This document shows positions 25,348 to 34,944 of a DNA stretch of 34,944 bases, in pieces. The notes below the pieces were generated by a model. It was not told the DNA's origin. It searched no databases and worked only from the letters and a program-made list of their open reading frames with translations. How positions within the stretch are numbered: position 1 is the stretch's first letter; every line of letters begins with the position of its first letter. Where the stretch lies: assembly GCA_015863215.1 (NCBI GenBank), contig JACBXN010000019.1, forward strand, positions 1-34,944. The letters are read 5' to 3'. Both the position numbers and the translations under genes were made by a program. This DNA is from Aerococcaceae bacterium DSM 111176 (lineage in GTDB: Bacteria > Bacillota > Bacilli > Lactobacillales > Aerococcaceae).

Positions 25348-25390
25348 AAAATCCCAATCAACTCTGGCGTGCAGAGTTGATTGGGATTTT
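25348..25390. terminator. Bidirectional terminator between the aminotransferase gene and ilvD
   Basis: Perfect 19-bp stem (25348-25366 with 25372-25390), five-base loop, with A/T runs on both flanks. Confidence 0.92.
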
Positions 25391-25426
25391 ATTTGGAACT
25401 TTTCAAAGTCCATATATTAATAATGA

Positions 25427-27136
25427 TTATTTTCCTTCAAAAGGATTACGATTATGGAAATCTGTTACAGCACCTTCAGATGCCGAAGATACCATATGTG
25501 CATATTTACCAAGCACACCACGTGTTTGTAATGGAGGTAACACTAAGTCTTTACGACGTTCCTCTAACTCTTCATCCGAAACAACCATTGTAATTTCTTT
25601 CGTATCTTGGTCGATAATTACGGTATCATTCGTTTGTAATAATGCAACAGGTCCACCTACTTGAGCTTCAGGTGCCATATGCCCTACAACGAATCCGTGA
25701 GAACCACCTGAGAAACGACCGTCAGTAATTAAAGCAACTCTGATACCTTTACCTGAAATTAATGATGATAAAGATAACATTTCTGGCATACCAGGACCAC
25801 CTTTTGGTCCAACATAACGCACTACTACTACGTCACCATCAACAATATCACCATCTAAAGTCGCTTGAATAGCAGCTTCTTCGGTATTAAATACCTTCGC
25901 TGGACCTTCATGGCGACGTACTTTCAGACCTGAAACTTTAACTACTGCTCCTTCAGGTGCTAAATTACCTTTAAGAACAATTAATGGACCATCCGCACGT
26001 TTCGGATTATCTAAAGGCATGATTACATCTTGACCTTCAGTTAAACCAGGCAGAGTTTCTAAGTTTTCAGCTAATGTTTTACCCGTTACCGTAATACAGT
26101 CACCGTATAAATAACCATTCTCTAATAAGTATTTCTGAACAGCTGGTACACCACCGACATCATATAAGTCTTGGAATACATATTGTCCTGATGGTTTTAA
26201 GTCAGCTAAATGCGGTACACGCGCTTGAATGGTATTAAAGTCATCAATTGTTAAATCAACATCCGCTGCGTGGGCAATTGCTAATAAGTGAAGAATTGCA
26301 TTCGTTGATCCACCTAAAGCCATTGTTACAGTAATTGCATTTTCCATTGATTCACGTGTGATAATATCACGTGGACGAATATCTCGTTCGATGATTTCTG
26401 TCATCGCTGCTCCAGCATCGAAAACATCTTTTAATTTATCTCCAGTCATAGCTGGATTTGATGATGAACCTGGAAGCGATAGTCCCATTGTTTCAATAGC
26501 TGCTGCCATTGTATTAGCAGTATACATACCACCACATGCTCCTGGTCCAGGACAAGCAGCACATTCTACGGCGTAAACTTCTTCATCTGTCATTTCGCCA
26601 TTATTCCATTTACCAATCGCTTCGAAAACTGATACTAAATCGATATCATTTCCATCAGCATCTTGTCCCGGAGAAATTGTTCCCCCATAAACGAAAATCG
26701 AAGGGATATTAGCGTTAGCCATGGCAATAACAGATCCTGGCATGTTCTTATCACAACCACCGATCGCGATAAAACCATCTAGGTTTTGTCCACCAACAGC
26801 AATTTCCATTGAATCTGCAATGATGTCACGAGAAGGAAGTGAATAGCTCATTCCTGGAGTTCCCATTGCAATACCATCAGAAACGGTTACAGTTGCGAAC
26901 TGAACACCCCATGCGTTTTTAGTAGTTAATGCTGATTTAGCAATTTTACTTAATTCTTGTAAGTGAATATTACAAGGTGTATTTTCAGCCCAAGTACTGA
27001 TAACACCTACCATTGGCTTTTTAAAGTCGTCATCCTGCATACCTGTTGCACGTAACATGGCACGGTTTGGTGACTTTACCATTCCGTCGTAAACTTTACT
27101 ATTAACACGTAAATCTTTTCTTTCTTGTTGACTCAT
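25427..27136 (-). CDS. ilvD: Dihydroxy-acid dehydratase
   Basis: Fe-S enzyme that dehydrates the dihydroxy acids to 2-oxo acids, the third common step of valine and isoleucine synthesis. Start at ATG 27136, behind GGGAGGG; 569 residues, normal. Cluster and active-site cysteines are seen in ENTPCNIH (C55), [10 protein letters not shown] (C128) and [29 protein letters not shown] is the C-terminal hallmark. It lies 93 bases after ilvA; a weak extended -10-like TGATACGAT in that gap may give it its own start. Confidence 0.97.
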   Translation of the reverse strand: MSQQERKDLRVNSKVYDGMVKSPNRAMLRATGMQDDDFKKPMVGVISTWAENTPCNIHLQELSKIAKSALTTKNAWGVQFATVTVSDGIAMGTPGMSYSLPSRDIIADSMEIAVGGQNLDGFIAIGGCDKNMPGSVIAMANANIPSIFVYGGTISPGQDADGNDIDLVSVFEAIGKWNNGEMTDEEVYAVECAACPGPGACGGMYTANTMAAAIETMGLSLPGSSSNPAMTGDKLKDVFDAGAAMTEIIERDIRPRDIITRESMENAITVTMALGGSTNAILHLLAIAHAADVDLTIDDFNTIQARVPHLADLKPSGQYVFQDLYDVGGVPAVQKYLLENGYLYGDCITVTGKTLAENLETLPGLTEGQDVIMPLDNPKRADGPLIVLKGNLAPEGAVVKVSGLKVRRHEGPAKVFNTEEAAIQATLDGDIVDGDVVVVRYVGPKGGPGMPEMLSLSSLISGKGIRVALITDGRFSGGSHGFVVGHMAPEAQVGGPVALLQTNDTVIIDQDTKEITMVVSDEELEERRKDLVLPPLQTRGVLGKYAHMVSSASEGAVTDFHNRNPFEGK

Positions 27137-27229
27137 CTTAACGCCCTCCCTTAAAAATGAATTGTGAATTCTCCCACTAAATCGTATCATTTTTTTCGTG
27201 ACAAGTACAGTGATTTTCTCTATATATCA

Positions 27230-28489
27230 TTAAACTAATAAGTTAAATAAGGTTGAATTCTCATTAATTGAAATGTAACTTGGATCAAACACGCTGAGAC
27301 GCTCTAGCAAGCCGTCAAGGTTTTCTATTTTACCTAGATCAACCCCAACTACTAATGGTCCTGAGCTTTGATTACTCTTCTTAGTATACTGGAAGACAGT
27401 AATATCATCTCCGGGTCCTAAAATATCTGTAACAAATTCTCTTAAAGCGCCCGCTCTTTGAGGGAAATTAACGACAAAGTAATGTCTACGTCCCTCATAA
27501 ATTAAGGCACGCTCTTCAATTTCAGCTAAACGATTAATATCATTATTACCACCAGAAATTATACAGACGATCGTCTTTCCTGAAATGTCACCTAATTTAT
27601 CTAATGCAGCTACAGATAAGGCACCCGATGGCTCTACAATGATTGCTTGACGTGTATACATATCTAAAATTTTAGAACATGCTAGGCCTTCCTCGACTGT
27701 AATGATTTCGTTGACATTCTGTTTGGCAATTTGATAAGTTAACTCCCCAACTCGAGCAACAGCTGTACCATCACTAAAGGTATCCATTTCTTCTAATTTA
27801 ACAATTTCGCCTTTATCCAATGATTCTTTCATTGACGGAGCGCCAACTGATTCCACACCAATAATTTTCGTCTCCGGCATCACTGGCTTAATATAAGATG
27901 ATATTCCAGAAATTAGTCCACCACCGCCAACGGGTGCTAAAACAATATCAGGATTAACGCCTTCAGCGACTAAATCTTGGTGAATTTCTACCGCTAGTGA
28001 TCCTTGTCCAGCGATCACATCAAGGTCGTCAAATGGTTCAATAAAGTGTAAGTCATTCTCTGTTCCATATTCATGGGCTCTTAAACTACATTCATCAAAG
28101 TTGTCGCCCACTAAATGCACCTTAACAAATTCTCCTCCAAAATATTTCACCTGTGAAATCTTTTGATTTGGTGTTGTTACGGGCATAAAGATATGTGCCA
28201 TACATTTCAGTTGGAAAGCAGTATAAGCAACCCCTTGTGCATGGTTCCCTGCCGAAGCACATACTACACCTCGCTCAAGAACGACCTGTTCTAATTGTGT
28301 CATCGCATAGTAAGCTCCCCGTATTTTAAACGAGCGAACAATTTGTAAATCTTCCCGCTTTAAATAGATATTTGCATTGTACTTGTCCGATAAATAATTA
28401 TCTCGTTGCAATGGGGTCTGATTGACAACTGTTTTTAATACACGATAAGCTTTTAGGACATCGTCTTTTGTCAACAATGGTTCTGTCAT
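27230..28489 (-). CDS. ilvA: Threonine ammonia-lyase (threonine deaminase), biosynthetic
   Basis: Converts threonine to 2-oxobutyrate, the entry to isoleucine. 419 residues: a PLP domain with LKREDLQIVRSFKIRGAY (Lys 55) and the glycine loop PVGGGGLISG, then a C-terminal ACT-like regulatory domain (about 330-419, FVVNFPQRAGALREFV). The single regulatory domain matches the Bacillota form, usually inhibited by isoleucine. ATG 28489 follows GGAGAG. A hairpin separates it from ilvC, so its expression may be lower than or independent of the first three genes. Confidence 0.94.
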   Translation of the reverse strand: MTEPLLTKDDVLKAYRVLKTVVNQTPLQRDNYLSDKYNANIYLKREDLQIVRSFKIRGAYYAMTQLEQVVLERGVVCASAGNHAQGVAYTAFQLKCMAHIFMPVTTPNQKISQVKYFGGEFVKVHLVGDNFDECSLRAHEYGTENDLHFIEPFDDLDVIAGQGSLAVEIHQDLVAEGVNPDIVLAPVGGGGLISGISSYIKPVMPETKIIGVESVGAPSMKESLDKGEIVKLEEMDTFSDGTAVARVGELTYQIAKQNVNEIITVEEGLACSKILDMYTRQAIIVEPSGALSVAALDKLGDISGKTIVCIISGGNNDINRLAEIEERALIYEGRRHYFVVNFPQRAGALREFVTDILGPGDDITVFQYTKKSNQSSGPLVVGVDLGKIENLDGLLERLSVFDPSYISINENSTLFNLLV

Positions 28490-28550
28490 ACTCTCTCTCC
28501 TTTATTTCAGTCATATTTTAAATTAATTTTACTCTGTCTCCATTACGAAT

Positions 28551-28580
28551 AAAAGCCACTCGCACCTAGTGCTAGTGGCT
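28551..28580 (-). terminator. Hairpin between ilvC and ilvA
   Basis: Imperfect stem (28554-28565 with 28569-28580, one mismatch), then TTTTATTC on the minus strand. A moderate, possibly leaky terminator inside the ilv gene series. Confidence 0.65.
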
Positions 28581-28617
28581 CCGTGTATCTTAGTGTTAAG
28601 ACACAATTGAAAGACAA

Positions 28618-29643
<1,026 letters not shown>

Positions 29644-29685
29644 CTAAGATTGGCGAATAGTGACATGTTCTTATAAACTATAAAA

Positions 29686-29943
29686 TTACTCAGATAAAGC
29701 AGTCAAATCAATTGCTCGAATAACATCGACTTGCTTAGCAAGTTGTCGTGCTAAAAATCGTGCAGCTGCAGCTGGATTATCATCTGTAAATTGAATACCG
29801 AGAGTTATAATCGATATTTTAGGGTCTTCTGTTGCAATCAAAGATAATGTTTCAATATTATATTTCGGGCGTAATGCTACCTGAGTGATACGGTGCAATG
29901 CACCTGGTCGGTTAGCGACGCGTACTTGAATTAATCTGTACAT
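29686..29943 (-). CDS. ilvN: Acetolactate synthase small (regulatory) subunit
   Basis: 85 residues, a single ACT domain (NRPGALHRITQVALRPKYNIETLSL, about 11-35), the short form of the regulatory subunit that gives feedback inhibition by branched-chain amino acids. Its start overlaps the end of ilvB by 13 bases, so translation is probably coupled. ilvC follows after 54 bases without a visible terminator. Confidence 0.92.
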   Translation of the reverse strand: MYRLIQVRVANRPGALHRITQVALRPKYNIETLSLIATEDPKISIITLGIQFTDDNPAAAARFLARQLAKQVDVIRAIDLTALSE

Positions 29944-31649
29944 GTGTATACCCCTCTCATTTGATCATTAGACTGACCGGATGCAATCATTGGTAAGACT
30001 AAGTCATCTGGACTAATACGAACTTCTAGTACATATGATCCATCATGAGCGAAAGCTGCATCAACGGCTTCTTCTAATTTGGCTGGATCTGTAACCCTTG
30101 CTGCTTCAACACCTAAGGCTTTGGATAACATAACAAAGTCTGGTGCATTGTCTTGAAGTAAACTGTGTGAAAATCGGCTATCATAGAAGATTTCTTGCCA
30201 TTGTTTTACCATTCCTAAAGCAGCATTGTTAATAATGAAATATTTAACATTGAGTCCATTGGTTTTCAAGATATTTAATTCTTGATTCGTCATCTGGAAA
30301 CCACCATCACCTACGAAACAAACAACATCACGGTCAAGATTTCCTGTTTTAGCTCCAATTGCTGCTGGAATTCCGTATCCCATAGTTCCTGCTCCACCAG
30401 ATGATAACAATTGTTTTCCAAATGTAAATGGATAAAATTGTGCAGCCCACATTTGATGCTGTCCAACGTCAGTTACGACGAAAGCTTCACCTTTTGTAAC
30501 CTCACCTACATACTCAATTAAGCGTTCAGCACGAATCATTTCCCCTTGCTCATAATGAAGCGGGTGTCTTTTCTTCGATGCAAATAGAGATTCTAACCAT
30601 TCTTCCTGTGGTTCATAATCTTCCATTGGATATTCCAAGAGCGCTTTTAGAGCATTCGTTGCAGATGCCTCAAATTGGAAATCTGTTTTGATGACTTTTT
30701 CAATTTCAGAGATATCAATATCAAAATGCGCAATTTTAGCATGAGGTGCAAAATTCGTTGGATCACTTGCTACTCGGTCATCGAATCGTGAACCAATATT
30801 AATTAAGAAGTCACAGTTAACCAACGCCATATTGGCTGTATATGTCCCATGCATTCCAGCCATCCCCAGATTCAGCTTACCTTCCGATGGATAGGCTCCT
30901 AAACCGAGTAATGTCGAAGTTGCAGGTATTTGATATTTTTCAATAAATTCTGTTAATAAAGAATCGGCATCATCAAGTGCCACACCATGACCCCATAAAA
31001 TTAATGGCTTTTTAGCTTCTTTTAATGCTTCCATTAATTCAGTAACATCTGGTTTTTGTTCTTCAATACGTTCTGGCATATATCCTGGTAGTTCAATTGG
31101 TACTTGTGAATAAGGAATTTCCTCAGCAGATTGTACACCTACGTCTTTTGGAAAATCAATAACGACGGGACCTTTTCGACCACTATTAGCAATATGAAAT
31201 GCTTCGCGTACTGTTTGTTGAATTTCACTGGCATCTCTAACTTGGAAAACATACTTAGTGATTGGTGTCATGACGCCCTGAACGTCCACCTCTTGAAATG
31301 CATCCTTACCAATCCCCGCTGCGGCAACCTGTCCAGTAATAACAATTAATGGCACTGAATCCATCATCGCCGTAGTTACAGCTGTTACAGTATTTGTTGC
31401 TCCAGGTCCACTTGTCGCAATACAGACACCTGGTTTACCTGTTGAACGGGCGTAACCATCAGCAGCATGAGCTGCTCCTTGCTCGTGACGAGTCAAAATA
31501 TGATTCGTTTCCGAGCGGTAGAACTCGTCGAAAATATGCAGTACAGCCCCACCTGGATAGCCAAATAGTACTTCTACACCTTCATCGAGTAGTGCTTTAA
31601 CTAATAATTCCGTGCCTTTTTTCATGTTCGGTGAGAAAGTATCGTCCAT
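29931..31649 (-). CDS. ilvB: Acetolactate synthase large (catalytic) subunit
   Basis: TPP- and FAD-dependent enzyme joining two pyruvates, or pyruvate and 2-oxobutyrate. Start at ATG 31649, eight bases after GGAG; the GTG at 31658 is in frame but in the ribosome site. 572 residues with the TPP glutamate region VLFGYPGGAVLHIFDE, TRHEQGAAHAADGYAR, and the TPP motif VGDGGFQMTNQE with the NNAALGMV block. The biosynthetic (AHAS) type fits the paired ilvN. Preceded by an attenuator leader. Confidence 0.96.
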   Translation of the reverse strand: MDDTFSPNMKKGTELLVKALLDEGVEVLFGYPGGAVLHIFDEFYRSETNHILTRHEQGAAHAADGYARSTGKPGVCIATSGPGATNTVTAVTTAMMDSVPLIVITGQVAAAGIGKDAFQEVDVQGVMTPITKYVFQVRDASEIQQTVREAFHIANSGRKGPVVIDFPKDVGVQSAEEIPYSQVPIELPGYMPERIEEQKPDVTELMEALKEAKKPLILWGHGVALDDADSLLTEFIEKYQIPATSTLLGLGAYPSEGKLNLGMAGMHGTYTANMALVNCDFLINIGSRFDDRVASDPTNFAPHAKIAHFDIDISEIEKVIKTDFQFEASATNALKALLEYPMEDYEPQEEWLESLFASKKRHPLHYEQGEMIRAERLIEYVGEVTKGEAFVVTDVGQHQMWAAQFYPFTFGKQLLSSGGAGTMGYGIPAAIGAKTGNLDRDVVCFVGDGGFQMTNQELNILKTNGLNVKYFIINNAALGMVKQWQEIFYDSRFSHSLLQDNAPDFVMLSKALGVEAARVTDPAKLEEAVDAAFAHDGSYVLEVRISPDDLVLPMIASGQSNDQMRGVYTCTD

Positions 31650-31680
31650 TATTAACACTCCAATCTTTAAATTTATAAAT

Positions 31681-31777
31681 AAAAAACACCCTAATCTATA
31701 TACAGATCAGGATGTCGAAATCCTTACCTGCTAACAACAAATAGGATTCAAACGTATATTTTTTACGTTTCAATCCT
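31681..31777 (-). promoter_or_regulatory. Ribosome-stalling attenuator of the ilv operon
   Basis: Read on the minus strand, the leader peptide is followed at once by hairpin 1:2 (31764-31777 with 31743-31756, one mismatch) and then terminator 3:4 (31704-31715 with 31686-31697, two G-U pairs, T6 at 31681-31686). The 3' arm of hairpin 1:2 ends in GAATCCT, which can instead pair with AGGATT at 31717-31722, next to the terminator stem. A ribosome stalled at the Val/Ile codons would mask arm 1 and favour read-through. This is the classical attenuation layout; operation is inferred. Confidence 0.8.
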
Positions 31778-31820
31778 ATGATATAATGACAATAATTACT
31801 GAATTATTTGCTGTTGGCAT
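31776..31820 (-). CDS. ilv operon leader peptide
   Basis: A 14-residue frame, MPTANNSVIIVIIS, with AAGGAG (31830-31835) nine bases upstream of ATG 31820 and a TAG stop that overlaps the first arm of the following hairpin. Six of its residues are Val or Ile, five of them consecutive (VIIVI), followed by one more Ile, and the operon makes exactly these amino acids. No leucine codon is present. The position between promoter and terminator hairpin marks it as a regulatory leader rather than a functional protein. Confidence 0.8.
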   Translation of the reverse strand: MPTANNSVIIVIIS

Positions 31821-31853
31821 GGCTAGAATCTCCTTGATTTATTTTGTAAGTCC

Positions 31854-31882
31854 ATTCTATGAGATGCCGTCTCATTTGTCAA
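31854..31882 (-). promoter_or_regulatory. Promoter of the ilv operon with a dyad in the spacer
   Basis: TTGACA (31877-31882), 17 bases, TAGAAT (31854-31859) on the minus strand. The spacer is nearly filled by a perfect dyad, ATGAGA-TGCCG-TCTCAT on the plus strand (31859-31875), a likely repressor site. On the plus strand TTGTCA (31876-31881) and TATGAT (31897-31902), spaced by 15, may form the divergent promoter for the next gene, sharing the same -35 DNA. Confidence 0.75.
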
Positions 31883-31930
31883 TGGTTTTTTTAGAATATG
31901 ATTAGAAAATTCTCATCCAGGAGGTAAATG

Positions 31931-32713
31931 ATGATAAATTTAGCAGACGTTTCAATGGTGCGCGACTCAAAACAAATACTAAGTGATATTAATTGGCAAG
32001 TAAAACCTGGTCAACATTGGGTTTTAATGGGGCTGAATGGTTCTGGCAAGTCAAGTTTACTCAATATTATTAGTGGACAACAATGGCCAACTTCAGGAAC
32101 TGTAGAAGTGTTGGGTGAGCGATTCGGGAGTACTAAAATTCCTAATTTGAGAAAGAGAATTGGTTGGGTTGGATCCGTTCTCAATGCCAAGATTAATCAA
32201 TTTGACACAACCGACCGAATTATTTTAAGTGGTATTTTCAATTCTATTGGTATTTATCAAGAATATGGACAAAGTGAATTAGATCAAGTTGATGAAGTGA
32301 TGAATCGTTTAAACATCACTCACCTCAAAGGACGAAAATATTTAACCTGTTCACAAGGTCAACAACAACTCGTCCTCATTGCACGTAGCTTAATTTCCAA
32401 TCCTGAATTATTGATTTTGGATGAACCATGTAACGGGCTAGATATCTTCGCTACAGAACAAATTTTGGATCAAGTCGCCGATTTAATTAGTCAGGAAAAT
32501 GCACCTACTGTTCTTTATGTCACGCATCAAGCAAGCGAAATTACGCCAATGTTTGATCATACCCTGTTGCTGAAAGATGGCTTAATTTTTGATCAAGGTG
32601 AAACAAGCCAAGTATTAACTACTGAAAATCTAAGTCTTTTTTACGATCACTCTGTTAATGTGGATAAGCATGGAAATCGTTATCTGGTTTACTTAGATCA
32701 TTCTAAAGGTTGA
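31931..32713 (+). CDS. ABC transporter ATP-binding protein, YlmA/ModF-like
   Basis: 260-residue ABC ATPase without a permease neighbour. Walker A is GLNGSGKSS (about 34-42), Walker B LLILDEPCNGLD, and the switch histidine is in VTHQASEI. The signature reads CSQGQQQ rather than LSGGQ, as in the YlmA branch; the real partner is unknown. Start at the second ATG (31931), six bases past AGGAGG; ATG 31928 is only three bases from it. Divergent from the ilv operon and probably cotranscribed with the DUF59 gene 77 bases downstream. Confidence 0.85.
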   Translation: MINLADVSMVRDSKQILSDINWQVKPGQHWVLMGLNGSGKSSLLNIISGQQWPTSGTVEVLGERFGSTKIPNLRKRIGWVGSVLNAKINQFDTTDRIILSGIFNSIGIYQEYGQSELDQVDEVMNRLNITHLKGRKYLTCSQGQQQLVLIARSLISNPELLILDEPCNGLDIFATEQILDQVADLISQENAPTVLYVTHQASEITPMFDHTLLLKDGLIFDQGETSQVLTTENLSLFYDHSVNVDKHGNRYLVYLDHSKG

Positions 32714-32790
32714 AAGTTTGTTTCATTTACATTAGAATAAAATTAAATTGAAATTAACCACTTATAAATATTGAAAAAGGAGCAAACCAA

Positions 32791-33135
32791 ATGTTAGACC
32801 AAGGTGTTACATATAAAGGCCAAGCAGCTGAACATATTCCTGCGTTAGAAGAACGATTGACAACGGTCTTTGATCCAGACATCGGGATTGACGTTGTTAA
32901 CTTAGGCTTAATTTATGAAATAGATATAAATGAGGAAGGTATATGCGACATTGACATGACTTTTACCAGCCCGGGGTGTGATTGTCAGGACATCATCTTC
33001 ACAGAGATTCATGAAAGATTTGCCGATCTAGATTTTATTAAAAAGTTAAATCTTAATATTGTTTGGACTCCTTCTTGGAATATGACTCGCATCACGCGTT
33101 TTGGTCGAATTGCACTAGGAATTAATCCAAATTAA
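32791..33135 (+). CDS. DUF59/MIP18-family Fe-S cluster assembly factor
   Basis: 114 residues. The family block DPDIGIDVVNLGLIYEIDI (28-46) and the conserved cysteine loop TSPGCDC place it with SufT/PaaD-like proteins that help load Fe-S clusters on target enzymes. IlvD, a Fe-S dehydratase, lies in the same region, but a link is only suggestive. ATG 32791 follows AAAGGAG. Own strong terminator. Confidence 0.9.
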   Translation: MLDQGVTYKGQAAEHIPALEERLTTVFDPDIGIDVVNLGLIYEIDINEEGICDIDMTFTSPGCDCQDIIFTEIHERFADLDFIKKLNLNIVWTPSWNMTRITRFGRIALGINPN

Positions 33136-33137
33136 TT

Positions 33138-33177
33138 AAAAAACGATCACGTTGTAAATTGACGTGATCGTTTTTTT
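33138..33177 (+). terminator. Terminator after the DUF59 gene
   Basis: Stem of 15 bp including A/T ends (33138-33152 with 33162-33176), seven T (33171-33177). A-run on the other flank makes it usable for the convergent minus-strand gene as well. Confidence 0.92.
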
Positions 33178-33207
33178 ATTGTTTCGTATTAGTAACTGAA
33201 TATAATT

Positions 33208-34767
33208 TTAAATCCATTTAATATGTGAGTAATTCGTATTAATGTTTCGCCACTCTTCAATATCAAATTTATTTAATGCATCAGGGATTAAAGATGCTAT
33301 GTCTACCTCTGAGTAAGAGATAATCTTATCTGGTGTGAACCAATGATAATCGCCCCCGCCTGCCGCACGGTATTGTGAGATTGCAAGTGTGTATTCTTTA
33401 TCTTTTTCAATGGATTTCCCAGTACTCTCATCGACTAAAGCCATTAAACGTTTATCTTCAACAGCATACATGTCTACAAATGCTTTGAGGCCTGAATACA
33501 TGTCCCAATTATAATGCTTCGGTTTAGGGTCTAGGTATTTTGGATTAACCATAATATTCCCTCTGGCATCTTGTGTCACATATTTAAGGTTGTATGTCAT
33601 AATCTCAAACAATTCTTCACCAGTGACTTTAACTTTAGCGATTAAATTATAGTATGGGTATGTCTCGAGCAATGTCTCTTGTGTAATTGTTCCTGTAAAA
33701 TCACTAAAACGATCATTAATTAAAGTAGTCGCACTAAAATCAGCACCCGTTTCCTCTAATTGAATTTGATTGATCATTTCAATAAAAGGCGTTCCTTGAA
33801 TACGTGCTGTAAAGGCATCCTCTGAAGGTACTGCGATAGGAGCATTACCTAAAACCGTTTCTAACCATACTGACGCATCATTTAATTCAGGCTGCATAAC
33901 TGTTCGTAAACTTTCATCTGCCGAAAAATCATTGGTATCGATTAATTGACTTGTCATCGCAGTTAATTTATTATCCGAAATTTCTAAATTAACGTGACCA
34001 ATAAATTCCCCTGCAAATCCCGTCTGCATTGCAATTGTATGTTTCGCGTTTTGATTGATTAAACGATGTTGATGTCCCGTTAATAAAACATCAATGCCTT
34101 CAATTTCTGACAACATACGGTATGCTTGGTTTTCACCCGTTTGAGATTCTAATGGAATTCCGGTATTTATGTCACTTTCAAAACCACCATGATACCCCAC
34201 AATGATGATATCTACTTGCGGTCTTAAAATTTCTACTGCCCTTTTCGTTTCGGTAAATGCATCTAAAAACGTCAATCCAGCGTAATTTTCTTCACGTTCC
34301 CAATTAGGAATATAATGAGTAGTCGTTCCAATAACTCCTATTTTTAAATCATTTACGCTGCGAATTGCGTAAGGTACTCCTAAGGCTGGTTTTTTTGAAT
34401 CTATATCTACTATATTGTTAGATAAAATTTCAGCATTCAAATCCGTTAAAATAGGGTTTAAATAATCTAAACCAAAGTTAAATTCATGGTTACCGAGTAA
34501 TTGATAATCATAACCAATGTGGTTCATAGCCCGAGCAAAGACTGACCCACTTTCATTCTCTTGATTTAAATACGTTGCAAAACTAGATCCTTGAATAAAA
34601 TCTCCTAAATCAATGGTAATACAATGCTCCCCATTTGTTTCAAAATGAGTCTTTAATTTTTTGATCGCTGCAGCGGTATTTAATAGAGAGTGATCACGGT
34701 CATCTTGACGGTTTAACCAAAAGCCATGTGTATCACTGGTATATAATATATTAATACGATAGTCCAA
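33208..34767 (-). CDS. 5'-nucleotidase/2',3'-cyclic phosphodiesterase-type metallophosphoesterase
   Basis: 519 residues, two domains. The N-terminal calcineurin-like domain shows all metal motifs: DTHG (12-15), GDFIQGS (about 54-60), GNHEFNFG (about 92-99), YHGGFE and TGHQHR. The C-terminal domain, with AAGGGDYHWF, is the UshA-type nucleotide-binding domain. There is no signal peptide or wall anchor, so it is probably cytoplasmic, unlike typical UshA/YfkN. The start is a TTG at 34767 after AAGGAGGG. A possible extended -10 (TGGTAGAAT) lies ahead at about 34798-34806. Confidence 0.9.
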   Translation of the reverse strand: MDYRINILYTSDTHGFWLNRQDDRDHSLLNTAAAIKKLKTHFETNGEHCITIDLGDFIQGSSFATYLNQENESGSVFARAMNHIGYDYQLLGNHEFNFGLDYLNPILTDLNAEILSNNIVDIDSKKPALGVPYAIRSVNDLKIGVIGTTTHYIPNWEREENYAGLTFLDAFTETKRAVEILRPQVDIIIVGYHGGFESDINTGIPLESQTGENQAYRMLSEIEGIDVLLTGHQHRLINQNAKHTIAMQTGFAGEFIGHVNLEISDNKLTAMTSQLIDTNDFSADESLRTVMQPELNDASVWLETVLGNAPIAVPSEDAFTARIQGTPFIEMINQIQLEETGADFSATTLINDRFSDFTGTITQETLLETYPYYNLIAKVKVTGEELFEIMTYNLKYVTQDARGNIMVNPKYLDPKPKHYNWDMYSGLKAFVDMYAVEDKRLMALVDESTGKSIEKDKEYTLAISQYRAAGGGDYHWFTPDKIISYSEVDIASLIPDALNKFDIEEWRNINTNYSHIKWI

Positions 34768-34818
34768 AAAATCCCTCCTTCATTAAATTTCCCTTACCAT
34801 TCTACCACTTTTTTGACC

Positions 34819-34847
34819 AAAAAAACCCTAAGAGTGCTTCGCACTCT
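34819..34847 (-). terminator. Hairpin with T run, possible terminator of a minus-strand gene right of the window
   Basis: A perfect 7-bp stem (34831-34837 with 34841-34847, loop TTC) is followed on the minus strand by TAGGG and seven T (34819-34825). The five-base gap before the T run makes it a weak terminator. Confidence 0.4.
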
Positions 34848-34858
34848 AAACCATGACA

Positions 34859-34873
34859 AGAAAACGTTTACGT
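34859..34873. promoter_or_regulatory. cre-like site near the right edge
   Basis: On the minus strand ACGTAAACGTTTTCT fits WTGNAARCGNWWWCA at 13 of 15 positions. No gene it would control is visible inside the window. Confidence 0.3.
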
Positions 34874-34944
34874 TATATAATTAAATGGGCAGTACCAATC
34901 CGAGGCTTTTATTGTGAGGTATGTCCGTACCCCGTCAAAAAAAC

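Noticed and set aside
31131-31600. Plus-strand frames inside ilvB
   Set aside because: Antisense shadows of a conserved gene without ribosome sites.
31896-31918. CodY box upstream of the ilv promoter
   Set aside because: GAATTTTCTAATCATATTC on the minus strand shares the first eight bases of the CodY consensus but has about four mismatches in the rest; AT-rich DNA gives such matches by chance.

Overview
The window looks like chromosomal DNA of a low-GC Gram-positive bacterium of the order Lactobacillales. A member of the Aerococcaceae or Carnobacteriaceae is my best guess, from gene content rather than any marker comparison. Pointers are strong AGGAGG-type ribosome sites, a CIRCE operator, a Rex gene, a T-box leader, a short prolyl-tRNA synthetase, and a gene order (groEL, groES, rex, ydiF-type ABC-F, tsaD, rimI, tsaB) that parallels the ydi/gro region of Bacillus. 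There is no integrated phage, no complete insertion sequence, no CRISPR array, and no rRNA or tRNA gene. No stretch without a gene exceeds 300 bases.

Left part (1-16995): the CIRCE-controlled groES-groEL operon; the redox repressor rex with a probable self-operator; a divergent ABC-F gene; the tRNA t6A genes tsaB and tsaD with two GNAT acetyltransferases between them; a phasin-like gene with a UbiB-family kinase; a hotdog thioesterase; proS behind a T-box with a readable CCU (Pro) specifier; lepB; and a four-gene iron-siderophore ABC importer whose binding protein has no lipobox cysteine.

Middle part (16996-25426): a secreted LysM protein with a low-complexity Glu/Pro/Val stalk and a C-terminal zinc-peptidase-like domain. 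Next to it is a cluster around sulfur: a YeiH-family exporter gene broken by one in-frame amber codon, a divergent secreted arylsulfate sulfotransferase with a cre-like site on its promoter, and a CstR-type persulfide repressor operon (CoA-disulfide reductase/rhodanese fusion, rhodanese, repressor) with a clear promoter and palindromic operator. A PLP aminotransferase with a palindrome at its transcription start follows.

Right part (25427-34944): the branched-chain amino-acid genes ilvB-ilvN-ilvC-ilvA-ilvD on the minus strand. Their leader holds the most interesting regulation in the window: a 14-codon leader peptide with five Val/Ile codons in a row (VIIVI) and a sixth after it, followed by mutually exclusive RNA hairpins, the last one a terminator. 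This is the layout of a ribosome-stalling attenuator. A perfect dyad also fills the promoter spacer. After a divergent YlmA-like ABC ATPase and a DUF59 Fe-S assembly protein comes a 5'-nucleotidase-type phosphoesterase. The last ~100 bases hold a hairpin, a cre-like site and unexplained sequence that is open at the edge.

All functions are inferred from sequence motifs and remembered family knowledge; no search was run.
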